Assembly (NCBI RefSeq): GCF_004354045.1
Contig: NZ_SMRT01000016.1
Location: forward strand, 62,001-126,000
DNA length: 64,000 bases
Direction of reading: 5' to 3'
From: Paenibacillus piri
GTDB lineage: Bacteria; Bacillota; Bacilli; Paenibacillales; NBRC-103111
Below, piece after piece: positions 32,421-40,214 of the stretch; within the stretch, counting starts at the first letter, position 1, and each line of letters opens with the position of its first letter. Made by a program: the position numbers and the translations under genes. Under the pieces are notes generated by a model, which did not search any database, was not told the origin of the DNA, and was given only the letters and a program-made list of their open reading frames with translations.

Positions 32421-34025
32421 TTAACGAAGCAATTGCAGTACGCCTTGAGGTTGTTGGTTAGCTTGAGCCAGCATCGCTTGAGCCGCTTGGGAAAGGATGT
32501 TGGATTTCGTGAAATCCATCATTTCTTTCGCCATGTCAACGTCACGGATACGGGATTCAGCGGCCGTCAAATTCTCGGAAGCCGTTTGTAAGTTATTGAT
32601 TGTGTGCTCCAGACGGTTTTGAACAGCACCCATTTTGGAACGTTGTGCAGATACGTTTTTGATAGCTGCATCAAGCGTGTCCAAAGCTTGGGAAGCTTGG
32701 CTTGCTGTAGAAATATCTACGGAAGAAATACCCAGCGCCGCAGAACGCATATCACCGATAGCGAAGCTGATCGTTTGACCTCGGTTTGCACCGATTTGGA
32801 ACGTCATACCGCCACCCGCTGCAGCTTCTGTTTGAGCTGAGCTCAATCCGAGGTCAGCAAATCCAGTGTTTCCAGGACGGTCAGTGAAAGTAATAGGTCC
32901 AGTCGGGCTGGAAACCTCAAATCTGCCGTCTTTCGATACAGTTACCGATACTTTCTCGATAAAGTTTGCATCTCCTGATGTATAACCGTTACCAGCGTTG
33001 TAACCGGAAATAGCTGCATTGATACCCGATGCAATAATAGCTGCTCCTGACTCCATAGTGATTCCACCACTAATCTGGGTTAGAGCAACTTGAAGATTGA
33101 TGTTTCCAATTCTCATATCGCCAGATTGCGCTGCAATTGTTGAACCGTTATAGTTAGTTGTCCCAACAACTGACGACCCACTAGCTAAAAGATTACTTAC
33201 AACGCCTCCGCTAACAGTGAGGGAGATTTCCGAATTTACACCTTTAGTCGCACTCTGCAGTATAAATTGTTCACTAGAATTTGTATATGCAGTAACATGG
33301 GAAGCATTTTTACCGGATTTATCGATAGCTTCATTAATTTTGTTAACAATCAGATCGATAGCCGCTTGTCGTGTGCCTTTGCTTCCAGTAATACCAGAGA
33401 GAGTATTTTTCTCGGCATTTGTAAGTGTTGACCAGTCAACTTCAATTTCGTAGCCATCAATATTAATAGTTTCTTTAATAAAATTACCGCCGCTTGGAAC
33501 CCCGCTTGCCATTGTGCGCGCACCAGACATTCTAGCACCGCTCAACTTAGCAACAATAGCACCAGTTGTCACGTTAGAGCCAACGCTACCGCCTTGAGCA
33601 CCTTTCAAAGCGCCATTCAACAATTTTTGCGTGTTGAACTCGGTTGTGTTACCGATACGGTCGATTTCGTCTTTCAATTGTTTAACTTCTTCTTGAAGAG
33701 CCGCACGATCATCAGCTGTGTTCGTTCCATTCGCGGATTGGTCAGCCAATTCACGCATACGTTGCAGGATAGAGTGAGTTTCATTCAAAGCACCCTCAGC
33801 TGTTTGGATCAAGGAAATCCCGTCTTGAGCGTTCTTGGAAGCCATATCCAAGCCTCGGATTTGTGCTCTCATTTTCTCGGAGATTGCCAGTCCGGCTGCA
33901 TCGTCGCCAGCGCGGTTGATACGTAGACCTGAAGACAATTTCTCAAGCGATTTGTTTGCGCCTGCAGTGTTTCCTGTTAATTGACGATGCGTGTTTAATG
34001 CTGCGATATTGTGGTTAATTCTCAT
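32421..34025 (-). CDS. hag: Flagellin
   Basis: The 534-residue protein is the filament subunit. The conserved D0/D1 ends are clear (M-R-I-N-H-N-I-A-A-L-N-T at the start, M-L-A-Q-A-N-Q-Q-P-Q-G-V-L-Q-L-L at the end). Between about residues 170 and 430 is a large Ser/Thr/Gly-rich variable domain, making it much longer than the roughly 300-residue Bacillus subtilis Hag; this exposed part is the likely target for glycosylation. The start follows AAGGAGGAAG; a 20-codon extension is the leader, not protein. Control by CsrA/FliW is likely from the leader hairpin. Confidence 0.96.
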   Translation of the reverse strand: MRINHNIAALNTHRQLTGNTAGANKSLEKLSSGLRINRAGDDAAGLAISEKMRAQIRGLDMASKNAQDGISLIQTAEGALNETHSILQRMRELADQSANGTNTADDRAALQEEVKQLKDEIDRIGNTTEFNTQKLLNGALKGAQGGSVGSNVTTGAIVAKLSGARMSGARTMASGVPSGGNFIKETINIDGYEIEVDWSTLTNAEKNTLSGITGSKGTRQAAIDLIVNKINEAIDKSGKNASHVTAYTNSSEQFILQSATKGVNSEISLTVSGGVVSNLLASGSSVVGTTNYNGSTIAAQSGDMRIGNINLQVALTQISGGITMESGAAIIASGINAAISGYNAGNGYTSGDANFIEKVSVTVSKDGRFEVSSPTGPITFTDRPGNTGFADLGLSSAQTEAAAGGGMTFQIGANRGQTISFAIGDMRSAALGISSVDISTASQASQALDTLDAAIKNVSAQRSKMGAVQNRLEHTINNLQTASENLTAAESRIRDVDMAKEMMDFTKSNILSQAAQAMLAQANQQPQGVLQLLR

Positions 34026-34032
34026 TGATTTC

Positions 34033-34069
34033 TTCCTCCTTGAAGGTTCGTATTCCACATCCATGTGGA
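34033..34069 (-). promoter_or_regulatory. CsrA-binding leader of hag mRNA
   Basis: On the minus strand TCCACA-TGGA-TGTGGA (34054-34069) folds into a hairpin presenting GGA in its loop, close to the CsrA consensus R-U-A-C-A-R-G-G-A-U-G-U. A second GGA lies about 22 nucleotides downstream in the Shine-Dalgarno AAGGAGGAA (34033-34041). In Bacillus subtilis CsrA binds two such sites to block hag translation until FliW removes it; csrA and fliW are immediately upstream here. Confidence 0.8.
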
Positions 34070-34110
34070 TTAATTGAGGCTTCACATAGGTCGGCCGCCC
34101 TACATTTGCC

Positions 34111-34152
34111 GCTATTTATTTTATCGTAATTTGTCATATTAAAATGAATAGC
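34111..34152. promoter_or_regulatory. Inverted repeat in the hag promoter region
   Basis: GCTATTTATTTTA (34111-34123) and TAAAATGAATAGC (34140-34152) form a 13-base inverted repeat with one mismatch around a 16-base centre that holds TACGATAA on the minus strand, a weak SigD -10. I find no matching -35 of the kind seen at the other late flagellar promoters. It may be an operator or a weak terminator after csrA. Confidence 0.4.
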
Positions 34153-34198
34153 TATTTGCGATTATTTTCGATATTTTTTTCAATTTCAGTTATTCGAA

Positions 34199-34435
34199 TT
34201 AATCCGTCTGCTTTTTCCTTATCAGTTTCCCAATATTTTGCGGACTAACGGTATTGTTGGCTGCTTCTTGGTTGGCTTTCTGAATGGATTCGAAAACTTC
34301 TTTGCGGAAGACTCCCACTTGCTTGGGGGCATTAATTCCGATCCGTACATTGTCACCTTCCAAGGAGAGGATGACCAGTTCAATTTGATCCCCTATCATG
34401 ATCGACTCGCCTTTTTTTCTCGATAATACGAGCAT
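34199..34435 (-). CDS. csrA: Carbon storage regulator CsrA
   Basis: The 78-residue RNA-binding translational repressor begins M-L-V-L-S-R-K-K-G-E-S-I and contains the family core V-R-I-G-I-N-A-P-K, with the binding arginines R6 and the one in V-F-R-K-E-V. The ATG chosen follows GAGGGGG, and a longer frame overlaps fliW. It lies between fliW and hag, its expected target. The C-terminal tail (about 20 residues past the core) is longer than in enteric CsrA, as in other Bacillales. Confidence 0.95.
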   Translation of the reverse strand: MLVLSRKKGESIMIGDQIELVILSLEGDNVRIGINAPKQVGVFRKEVFESIQKANQEAANNTVSPQNIGKLIRKKQTD

Positions 34436-34446
34436 GGTCATCCCCC

Positions 34447-34893
34447 TCACTTAGTCGATTCATCGGCAATTGCCAACGGAAGCTGATGCTTTACATGGTA
34501 GCTCGAATCATGCAATATAATTTGTTTGCCTATTCTTTTCTTGGAGTTTACTACAATAGGCGCCAATAAATTAACTGTCGCTTCCATTAAATCTTCGTTG
34601 ACCGTAACTGCCGACCAAACTTCTACTTCAATGGGCTCCTCTATTCTCAATTCCTGCCGTACTTCTTCAGATAAAGAAAAATCATAATCCTGAAAAAAAT
34701 CGAATGGATTCGTCACTAAAATCGACAAATTACCTTCCTCCACCGATTGCAGATATGAAAAAGGAATCCCCTCCTCTAGCGGAATCAACAGAAATTGCCG
34801 ATGATCGTCCAAGCCTGGCAGCCCTTGCGTAAAATGAAATACATCCTGTTCCGTAAATTCCATCTCGCCAAAATGTAAGGTTGCGATTTTCAT
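34447..34893 (-). CDS. fliW: Flagellar assembly factor FliW (CsrA antagonist)
   Basis: The 148-residue protein has the FliW pattern F-T-Q-G-L-P-G-L-D-D-H-R-Q-F-L-L-I-P and V-T-N-P-F-D-F-F-Q-D-Y-D-F near the middle. FliW binds either flagellin or CsrA and so couples flagellin translation to export. The start M-K-I-A-T-L-H-F-G follows AAAGGA; six upstream codons are not needed. It ends 11 bases before csrA. Confidence 0.94.
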   Translation of the reverse strand: MKIATLHFGEMEFTEQDVFHFTQGLPGLDDHRQFLLIPLEEGIPFSYLQSVEEGNLSILVTNPFDFFQDYDFSLSEEVRQELRIEEPIEVEVWSAVTVNEDLMEATVNLLAPIVVNSKKRIGKQIILHDSSYHVKHQLPLAIADESTK

Positions 34894-34931
34894 GGATTCA
34901 ATCCTTTCCATATAAATGATAACCTAGTAAA

Positions 34932-34974
34932 TAAAAAAGCCGTATAACAGCTACATTAGCTTCATTATACAGCT
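34932..34974 (-). terminator. Terminator after yviE
   Basis: AGCCGTATAA (34938-34947) and TTATACAGCT (34965-34974) form a stem with one G-U pair, followed on the minus strand by TTTTTTATTT. It abuts the yviE stop codon, so it may limit read-through into fliW-csrA-hag. Confidence 0.8.
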
Positions 34975-35544
34975 TTAGAACCTATAATCAATTTCAGGTG
35001 CCGTTATTTCGATACTTTGATATTGTCGCATATAAATATCCAGCTTGCCCCGATGATACTCATATTCAACACGGTTAGGATGCGTATTTAAATTAACTTT
35101 ACCATCTATGGTATTGATCTCTGCCTTATGTGCCGTGTAAGAAATATCGACATTATCGAATGATGCTTCACCTGCATAATCATATTCCGAAAAATTACGG
35201 TCGACATTTTTGGCAATTTCCGCGAATGGGTTGGCATCGATTTGGATTTGAGCCATGCGGTTCCCTTCCTCCACGCGTCGGGCAATACCACGAAGGGCTA
35301 TTTCTCTCCCTTGAGAGTAAATACGGCTGAATACTTCTAATGAAGGTCCAATCCCTAAAGCATCCCAGGCGCGAGTCTGATCGATCACCAGTTCTCCTCG
35401 CGGTTGCCGAATATCCTGTTTAGGACGTTCCGTCGTCATCTCGAATGTAGCGCGCGGCTGCTGAATGTCCTGGGTGCCTAAATCAGCATCAATCCCAAGT
35501 AGAGCTGGCTGCTGACGAATTTGAAGTTGAGGAATGCCTGACAT
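34975..35544 (-). CDS. yviE: YviE-like flagellar-region protein (DUF6470)
   Basis: The 189-residue protein sits between flgL and fliW, where Bacillus subtilis has yviE. It contains Q-I-R-Q-Q-P-A-L-L-G-I at the start and repeated short beta-like segments with alternating charged residues (D-I-Q-Q-P-R-A-T-F and D-I-R-Q-P-R-G-E-L), plus N-P-F-A-E-I in the middle. No signal peptide or membrane segment is visible. Function is unknown; its conserved place in flagellar operons suggests an assembly role. AAGGAG precedes the ATG. Confidence 0.82.
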   Translation of the reverse strand: MSGIPQLQIRQQPALLGIDADLGTQDIQQPRATFEMTTERPKQDIRQPRGELVIDQTRAWDALGIGPSLEVFSRIYSQGREIALRGIARRVEEGNRMAQIQIDANPFAEIAKNVDRNFSEYDYAGEASFDNVDISYTAHKAEINTIDGKVNLNTHPNRVEYEYHRGKLDIYMRQYQSIEITAPEIDYRF

Positions 35545-35558
35545 ATTCCAGTTACTCC

Positions 35559-36458
35559 TTATCTAAGAAAATCGGCCAGACTCGGTCGAATTAATTGGGC
35601 CCCCGCGGATAGTGATGCTTGATACACATTCTCATCCATTTTCAAGTTCGTAATGACTTGCGACATATCCGCATCTTCTGTTTTAGACTGCAAACTTTGC
35701 AAATTGATATCGATATCCTTTAGTCGATCCTCCGCTAATTGGATCCGATTCGTTTTCGCGCCTACATCCGAGCGTGCAGCCAGGAGCTTATTCATTCTGG
35801 AATCTATCAGTTCAATAGCATTGCCTACACCCTTAGTATCTTGATTCTGTAGCGAATTTGACAGCTCGTTCAGTATGTTAAAAATGTTATCTTCTCCGCC
35901 TGGAGCTCCAAACACTTCACTTGCGGTTTTATTTATAGGCAATCTCACGCCGACGCCAATTTCAAATTCAATATCTTTCGTATCGGTTTCGGTTATACCT
36001 GCAGACGAAACATCTTCGAACGGCTTCAAATCTGTCTTTTGACCATTAAACACATATTTTCCGTTAAATCGACTGTTAGCTATTCCCAATAGCTGCTCAT
36101 TCAGCTGATTGATCTCAATTTTTATAGCATTCATGGATTCCTCTGAATTCGTTCCGGTAGCCCCTGCAACAGCAAGCTCACGGGCTCTCTGAATGACGCT
36201 GCCCGCCTGGTCCAACATCGTATCCGTATAATCCAGAAAAGAAATGGCACCATCGACATTCCTCTGATGCTGATCATTCAATGCCAGTTCACTGCGATAG
36301 CGCAGCGAGAAGCTAATACCGACCGGATCATCCGAAGGCTTATTGATTCGCTTGCCGGTAGCCAGCTGATTTTGCAAATTATCCATTCTGGTTAAGTTAT
36401 TATTTAAATTGCGAAGCAGCTGTATGTTAAGCATGCCTTGCGTAACTCTTGTCGGCAC
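35559..36458 (-). CDS. flgL: Flagellar hook-filament junction protein FlgL (HAP3)
   Basis: The 299-residue protein resembles flagellin at both ends (V-T-Q-G-M-L-N-I-Q-L-L-R-N-L and N-R-I-Q-L-A-E-D-R-L-K-D-I-D near the C-terminus) and contains the R-I-N-K-P-S-D-D-P-V-G motif. It joins hook and filament with FlgK. The GTG at 36458 is preferred because AAAGGGTGA lies at correct distance; a GTG three codons upstream overlaps that site. It follows flgK by about 30 bases. Confidence 0.93.
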   Translation of the reverse strand: MPTRVTQGMLNIQLLRNLNNNLTRMDNLQNQLATGKRINKPSDDPVGISFSLRYRSELALNDQHQRNVDGAISFLDYTDTMLDQAGSVIQRARELAVAGATGTNSEESMNAIKIEINQLNEQLLGIANSRFNGKYVFNGQKTDLKPFEDVSSAGITETDTKDIEFEIGVGVRLPINKTASEVFGAPGGEDNIFNILNELSNSLQNQDTKGVGNAIELIDSRMNKLLAARSDVGAKTNRIQLAEDRLKDIDINLQSLQSKTEDADMSQVITNLKMDENVYQASLSAGAQLIRPSLADFLR

Positions 36459-36487
36459 TGCGCTCACCCTTTCTTAAACATAATCTG

Positions 36488-37924
36488 CTATCTTCCAACT
36501 ACACCCATGCCGTTAATCACTTTATCTAAAGCCTCATCGTACGTTGTCATCGCTCTCGCTGCCGCATTGTAAGCATGTTGAAACTTGATCATATTCGCCA
36601 TTTCCTCGTCCAGGGAAACGCCGCTCACCGACTGCCTTCTTGATTCCAATTGATCTGCAAGAATTTTCTGATTGGTCGCTTGTCGCTCGGCCTCCTGCGT
36701 TTTTACCCCCAGCTCGGAAACGACGGCTCTCAAAAATTCGTCAAATGTTCCTCCATTGAGTATGATCTTCTGAACTCCGGAGCCATTAAAGTTATACTTC
36801 GTGTTTTTGACGTCGGCCATTTTCAGGGCCAGCTCGTTGTTCCCCTTGATTACTTTGCCCGTAACATCGTCCTTGCGCATAGAAGCCGCAATATTCTCAA
36901 CGTCACTCGTTATTGCAGAGCTCACACTAAAAGTTGCCGCAGCATTCAACGGATCGACAACAGGATTGAAGAAATTGCCGCCCAAGGTGGCAGGATCCTT
37001 CAGCGTGTAACCCTGCTTATGAACTTTATTGACCTCATCTATTAATGTGGCCGCCATTGAGTTCAATTGATTTTTATATTCGGTTACATAGTTGGCTTGC
37101 GAGTAGGTTAGTCCAAACAATTCGCCACTAGTCAAATCATTGGGATATGCAGCCTGGACGGTCGCATTTGTAAAAGCATTTGCTGTGTCGCCTGTTACCA
37201 ACACGACATTGCCCATTCTAATGGTATAACCGTTAGACTCCTCCTGCAAAGTAACATTGACGACTTTGGACAAATCATCAACCAAGACATCCCTCTGATC
37301 CCGTAGATCGTTCGCGTTGTTGCCTAAGCCTTCGATTCGGAAAATTTCGTTGTTTAAAGCGGCGATTTGCTTAAGGGTCGAATCCACCTCGGTTATTTTC
37401 ACACTGATGTTATCCGCCAAGTCCAAGGACAGATCGTTCAACTTCTTGGCTACATTGTTAAAAGCGTCGGTCATCGCCAATGCGCTTTCCTTAACTACAG
37501 CTCTCGTTTCCAGGTTATCAGGCTGCTTGCTAAGCTCCTGCCACGAGTTCCAGAAGTTATCCAAAACTTGTCTCATGCCCGTATCGGAAGGCTCGTTGAC
37601 GATAGCCTCAAGCTTCTCCAATGTATCCCTGCGTACAGACCACTCGCCCAAGCCTTTATTTTCATTGTAAAACTGCTTGTCCAGGAATTGCTCCCGAATA
37701 CGAACTACACTATTAATCTCGACACCTTGGCCGTTTTGACCTGGAACGGTGCTGCGCTGCATCCCTAAATTCTCCAAAGGACGGGATGCTTCCATGTTGA
37801 CTACCTGACGAGAAAATCCGCGTGTGTTGGCATTGGTAATATTGTGGCCTGTTGTTTGCAAGGCAGCTTGCTGCGCGAATAATCCGCGTTTGGATATTTC
37901 TAATCCGGTAAACGTCGAGCGCAT
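36488..37924 (-). CDS. flgK: Flagellar hook-associated protein FlgK (HAP1)
   Basis: The 478-residue protein has the rod/hook family N-terminus (T-G-L-E-I-S-K-R-G-L-F-A-Q-Q-A-A-L then N-I-T-N-A-N-T-R-G-F-S-R-Q) and the C-terminal motif V-S-L-D-E-E-M-A-N-M-I-K-F-Q-H-A-Y-N-A-A-A-R. It forms the first junction ring between hook and filament. AAAGGAG precedes the ATG. Length and order (flgM-flgN-flgK-flgL) match the Bacillus operon. Confidence 0.96.
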   Translation of the reverse strand: MRSTFTGLEISKRGLFAQQAALQTTGHNITNANTRGFSRQVVNMEASRPLENLGMQRSTVPGQNGQGVEINSVVRIREQFLDKQFYNENKGLGEWSVRRDTLEKLEAIVNEPSDTGMRQVLDNFWNSWQELSKQPDNLETRAVVKESALAMTDAFNNVAKKLNDLSLDLADNISVKITEVDSTLKQIAALNNEIFRIEGLGNNANDLRDQRDVLVDDLSKVVNVTLQEESNGYTIRMGNVVLVTGDTANAFTNATVQAAYPNDLTSGELFGLTYSQANYVTEYKNQLNSMAATLIDEVNKVHKQGYTLKDPATLGGNFFNPVVDPLNAAATFSVSSAITSDVENIAASMRKDDVTGKVIKGNNELALKMADVKNTKYNFNGSGVQKIILNGGTFDEFLRAVVSELGVKTQEAERQATNQKILADQLESRRQSVSGVSLDEEMANMIKFQHAYNAAARAMTTYDEALDKVINGMGVVGR

Positions 37925-37962
37925 ATCGGGTTACTCCTTTCGCCGTTCAAACTGAAAAATCA

Positions 37963-38463
37963 TTATGCTTTCGTGTCAAACAACCCTCTGCGCTTCTGCG
38001 CGTAATGCTGCTGCTGTGGGTTTTGGTAAAGTACATCATCCTCCGGCGGACCTGCGATCAAATCCAACGAATAATCGATAAACGACAAGGAGTGCTCAAT
38101 AAGCTGTTGATTCAATTGATTGATCTCCCTCAGCTTGCGGATCGTGCCCATCAGCTGTTTCTGCAGCCCCAGAAGCTGCTTCTTTTCGTCAATGTTAAAA
38201 ATGATCTTCGTCAAGTCGCTGACCGTAACTTTCGGATTGGGCTTGTAGCCCTTCTCGATCAGAAACTGCCCGATCACCTCAACCCGCTGCCTGTCCAGCT
38301 CGCCGATCTGTTTGATGAGCTTGTTTTCTTTGGAAACAAGCTGCGTTAACTGCTCCACATCGTTGCGGACCAGCACCTGCTTCTTTTGCTCCGCCAATAC
38401 GAGCAGGGTGTCATGTATATCGTTTAATGCCGTCATCGTTTGAATCAAGGCTTGGAATGCCAT
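37963..38463 (-). CDS. flgN: FlgN-family export chaperone
   Basis: The 166-residue helical protein matches the FlgN pattern in the Firmicutes (L-L-V-L-A-E-Q-K-K-Q-V-L-V, then L-V-S-K-E-N-K-L-I-K-Q-I-G). FlgN keeps FlgK and FlgL soluble before export. The ATG at 38463 is preferred because GGTGG lies seven bases upstream; the in-frame ATG two codons earlier touches that site. It lies between flgM and flgK. Confidence 0.9.
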   Translation of the reverse strand: MAFQALIQTMTALNDIHDTLLVLAEQKKQVLVRNDVEQLTQLVSKENKLIKQIGELDRQRVEVIGQFLIEKGYKPNPKVTVSDLTKIIFNIDEKKQLLGLQKQLMGTIRKLREINQLNQQLIEHSLSFIDYSLDLIAGPPEDDVLYQNPQQQHYAQKRRGLFDTKA

Positions 38464-38492
38464 GCTCATCCACCTAATATCCAGAATAATCG

Positions 38493-38765
38493 TTACCTAA
38501 TAAAAGGGAGCAGCTTCTCCGCCAATATTCGGGCATCGACCTTATACGTACCTGCTGCAACCGACGATTTTAAAGCATCTATCTGCTCTCTCGAATGATC
38601 TGCCGATGCCGGGCTGTGCGAACCCAAAAGCTCCTTGGCTTCCGTCGAAATTTCAACCTGGTCTTTCTTTTTTCCGGCTTTGCCGGACGACGTGGCCGTA
38701 AAAGAATCGTGCGTCTTCTGATATTTATTCACGGCGCCGACTCTGTTCGTTCCATCGATCTTCAT
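38493..38765 (-). CDS. flgM: Anti-sigma-D factor FlgM
   Basis: The 90-residue protein has the C-terminal FlgM helices (D-Q-V-E-I-S-T-E-A-K-E-L-L then R-E-Q-I-D-A-L-K-S-S-V-A-A-G-T-Y-K-V-D). FlgM holds SigD inactive until the hook is complete and it is exported. The ATG follows AGGTGG; the frame continues 30 codons upstream through the promoter, which is not coding. Its own promoter is SigD-like, giving a feedback loop. Confidence 0.93.
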   Translation of the reverse strand: MKIDGTNRVGAVNKYQKTHDSFTATSSGKAGKKKDQVEISTEAKELLGSHSPASADHSREQIDALKSSVAAGTYKVDARILAEKLLPFIR

Positions 38766-38787
38766 CCCAACCACCTCGTGTTTACCT

Positions 38788-38836
38788 AAAAATAACTTCA
38801 CCGTAAAAGCGTTACTACTTTTATCGGTGAAGTTAT
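38788..38836 (-). terminator. Terminator of the comF-yvyF unit, containing the flgM -10
   Basis: ATAACTTCACCG (38792-38803) and CGGTGAAGTTAT (38825-38836) form a perfect 12-base inverted repeat, extended by TAAAAG/CTTTTA with a one-base bulge; on the minus strand the stem is followed by TTTTTAGG. This is a good intrinsic terminator for transcripts arriving from yvyF. The right arm contains ACCGATAA, the -10 of the flgM promoter. Confidence 0.75.
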
Positions 38837-38848
38837 CGGAAAAGTTTA
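38821..38848 (-). promoter_or_regulatory. SigD-like promoter of flgM operon
   Basis: Minus strand: TAAA (38845-38848), 16-base spacer, ACCGATAA (38821-38828). It is the best match in the window to the SigD consensus. Transcription would begin near 38813, inside the loop of the terminator hairpin, so transcripts from this promoter cannot form that hairpin. Confidence 0.8.
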
Positions 38849-38872
38849 TATGCAATTTTGATAATGCCTCGA

Positions 38873-39295
38873 TTAATGACGATCTTTCAAGCGGTCCCGG
38901 ATATTATAAGAAGCTTTGCTGTCCAGCACGTCTTGAATTTTTCTCCGCATCTCATCTTCTTGCAGTTGATTCGTTTCCTTTGCCAGCCGGGAGCGGCAAG
39001 GCTCGCACATCGTATGTTCCCGGATCGAAGTACCGCACACTTCGCAGTCATAGAACATGTTCGGGTTTCCCTTGATCGAGATGCGGCCTTCACGAATAAA
39101 TTTCGTAATCTGGCCGATAGTGACTCCGGTTGCTTCGCTCAGCTCGTTGATGGAGCAGGAACGGTACTCCCGCAAATATTTCAAACATTTTTCATACTGC
39201 TGATCGATATCCTTGATGCAGCTTCCGCACATGCCGTAATTGTTTTTGACATACACCTTTCCGCACCGGTGACAGTTTGCGACATTTAAACTCAT
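38873..39295 (-). CDS. yvyF: YvyF-like flagellar-region zinc-finger protein
   Basis: The 140-residue protein has two cysteine pairs at the N-terminus (C-H-R-C-G-K and M-C-G-S-C) and two more at the C-terminal half (C-E-V-C-G and C-E-P-C), around a MerR-like helix-turn-helix (I-N-E-L-S-E-A-T-G-V-T-I-G-Q-I-T-K-F-I-R-E-G). This is the pattern of the yvyF/TIGR03826 family located between comFC and flgM. Function is not established. Three ATG codons lie in a row; the last gives the best spacing to AAGGGG. Confidence 0.88.
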   Translation of the reverse strand: MSLNVANCHRCGKVYVKNNYGMCGSCIKDIDQQYEKCLKYLREYRSCSINELSEATGVTIGQITKFIREGRISIKGNPNMFYDCEVCGTSIREHTMCEPCRSRLAKETNQLQEDEMRRKIQDVLDSKASYNIRDRLKDRH

Positions 39296-39417
39296 CATCA
39301 TTCCCCTTTTTCGTCTAAAAATGAATTGTTTTTCTGCTCCGTGCCAATCGCTGCTGTACCTCCCATTATAGTATTTGCTTGGGTTCGGTACAACACTTCC
39401 GATGAAAAAGCACGCAA

Positions 39418-40188
39418 TTACCGGGCCCAGCTGATTCCGCAAACTTCGGCATGAAAATGCTGCTTGATCGCTTTCGCGCACTCGTTCAACGTACTGCCTG
39501 TCGTGTACACATCGTCGACAATATAGACGGTAACCGCAGCTTCTGCGAACCACTGTGCATGCTTCTGTTTAACCGAGAGCGGTACTCCGAAAACGCCCTG
39601 CAAATCTTCCAGCCTGTCTCCCCTTGTCTTGAAGCTCTGTTTATCCGTATGGCGCAGCCTCTGCAGCAGAGGAACGACCGGTATTCCGGTTTTGCGGCCA
39701 AGCTCTTCGGCAAGCTGCTGCGCTTGATTGAAGCCGCGCTCGGACAGCCTTTGATCGCTTAACGGAACATAGGTGATAAGCTCCAGCCGTTTGGGCGCGC
39801 TTCCCTGCAGCTGCTGCGGTCCGCTCTGCCGATGCAAATGATACGCATGAAGCAGCATCGTTCCGATCAGCTGTCGCATTCTCTCGTGGCCGCGATACTT
39901 GTACATGCCAAGCCACTCTTTCATGAGAGGGTCATAGCTGACGGCGCTGCGGTTGCTCACAAAATGCGGCTCCTTGCGCCGGATACAGTCCGGACATACG
40001 TCCGGCCGGCCGCACCGTTCGCAGCTAACCTGGTAAATCCAAGGAATGGCCTCAGCGCAAGCATGGCATAGCGGAAGCTCCCACAGCCGGGTGTAGGTGG
40101 AGCTGCAGGACAAGCAAGGATACCGTTTGGCGGAAAGCAGCGACTCGGCTTTGAGCCGAAGCTGCTGCAGCCAATGCAGCAGAGACAA
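39418..40188 (-). CDS. comFC: Competence protein ComFC, phosphoribosyltransferase fold
   Basis: The 256-residue protein has an N-terminal zinc finger (C-L-S-C and C-H-A-C, then C-E-R-C and C-P-D-C) and a C-terminal phosphoribosyltransferase domain with V-Y-I-V-D-D-V-Y-T-T-G-S-T near residue 225. It works with ComFA in uptake of single-stranded DNA during transformation. The likely start is TTG at 40188 and its ribosome binding site is weak. It follows comFA by 26 bases. Confidence 0.92.
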   Translation of the reverse strand: MSLLHWLQQLRLKAESLLSAKRYPCLSCSSTYTRLWELPLCHACAEAIPWIYQVSCERCGRPDVCPDCIRRKEPHFVSNRSAVSYDPLMKEWLGMYKYRGHERMRQLIGTMLLHAYHLHRQSGPQQLQGSAPKRLELITYVPLSDQRLSERGFNQAQQLAEELGRKTGIPVVPLLQRLRHTDKQSFKTRGDRLEDLQGVFGVPLSVKQKHAQWFAEAAVTVYIVDDVYTTGSTLNECAKAIKQHFHAEVCGISWAR

Positions 40189-40214
40189 CCGGTTATGGGG
40201 ACGGGTTGAATGCT

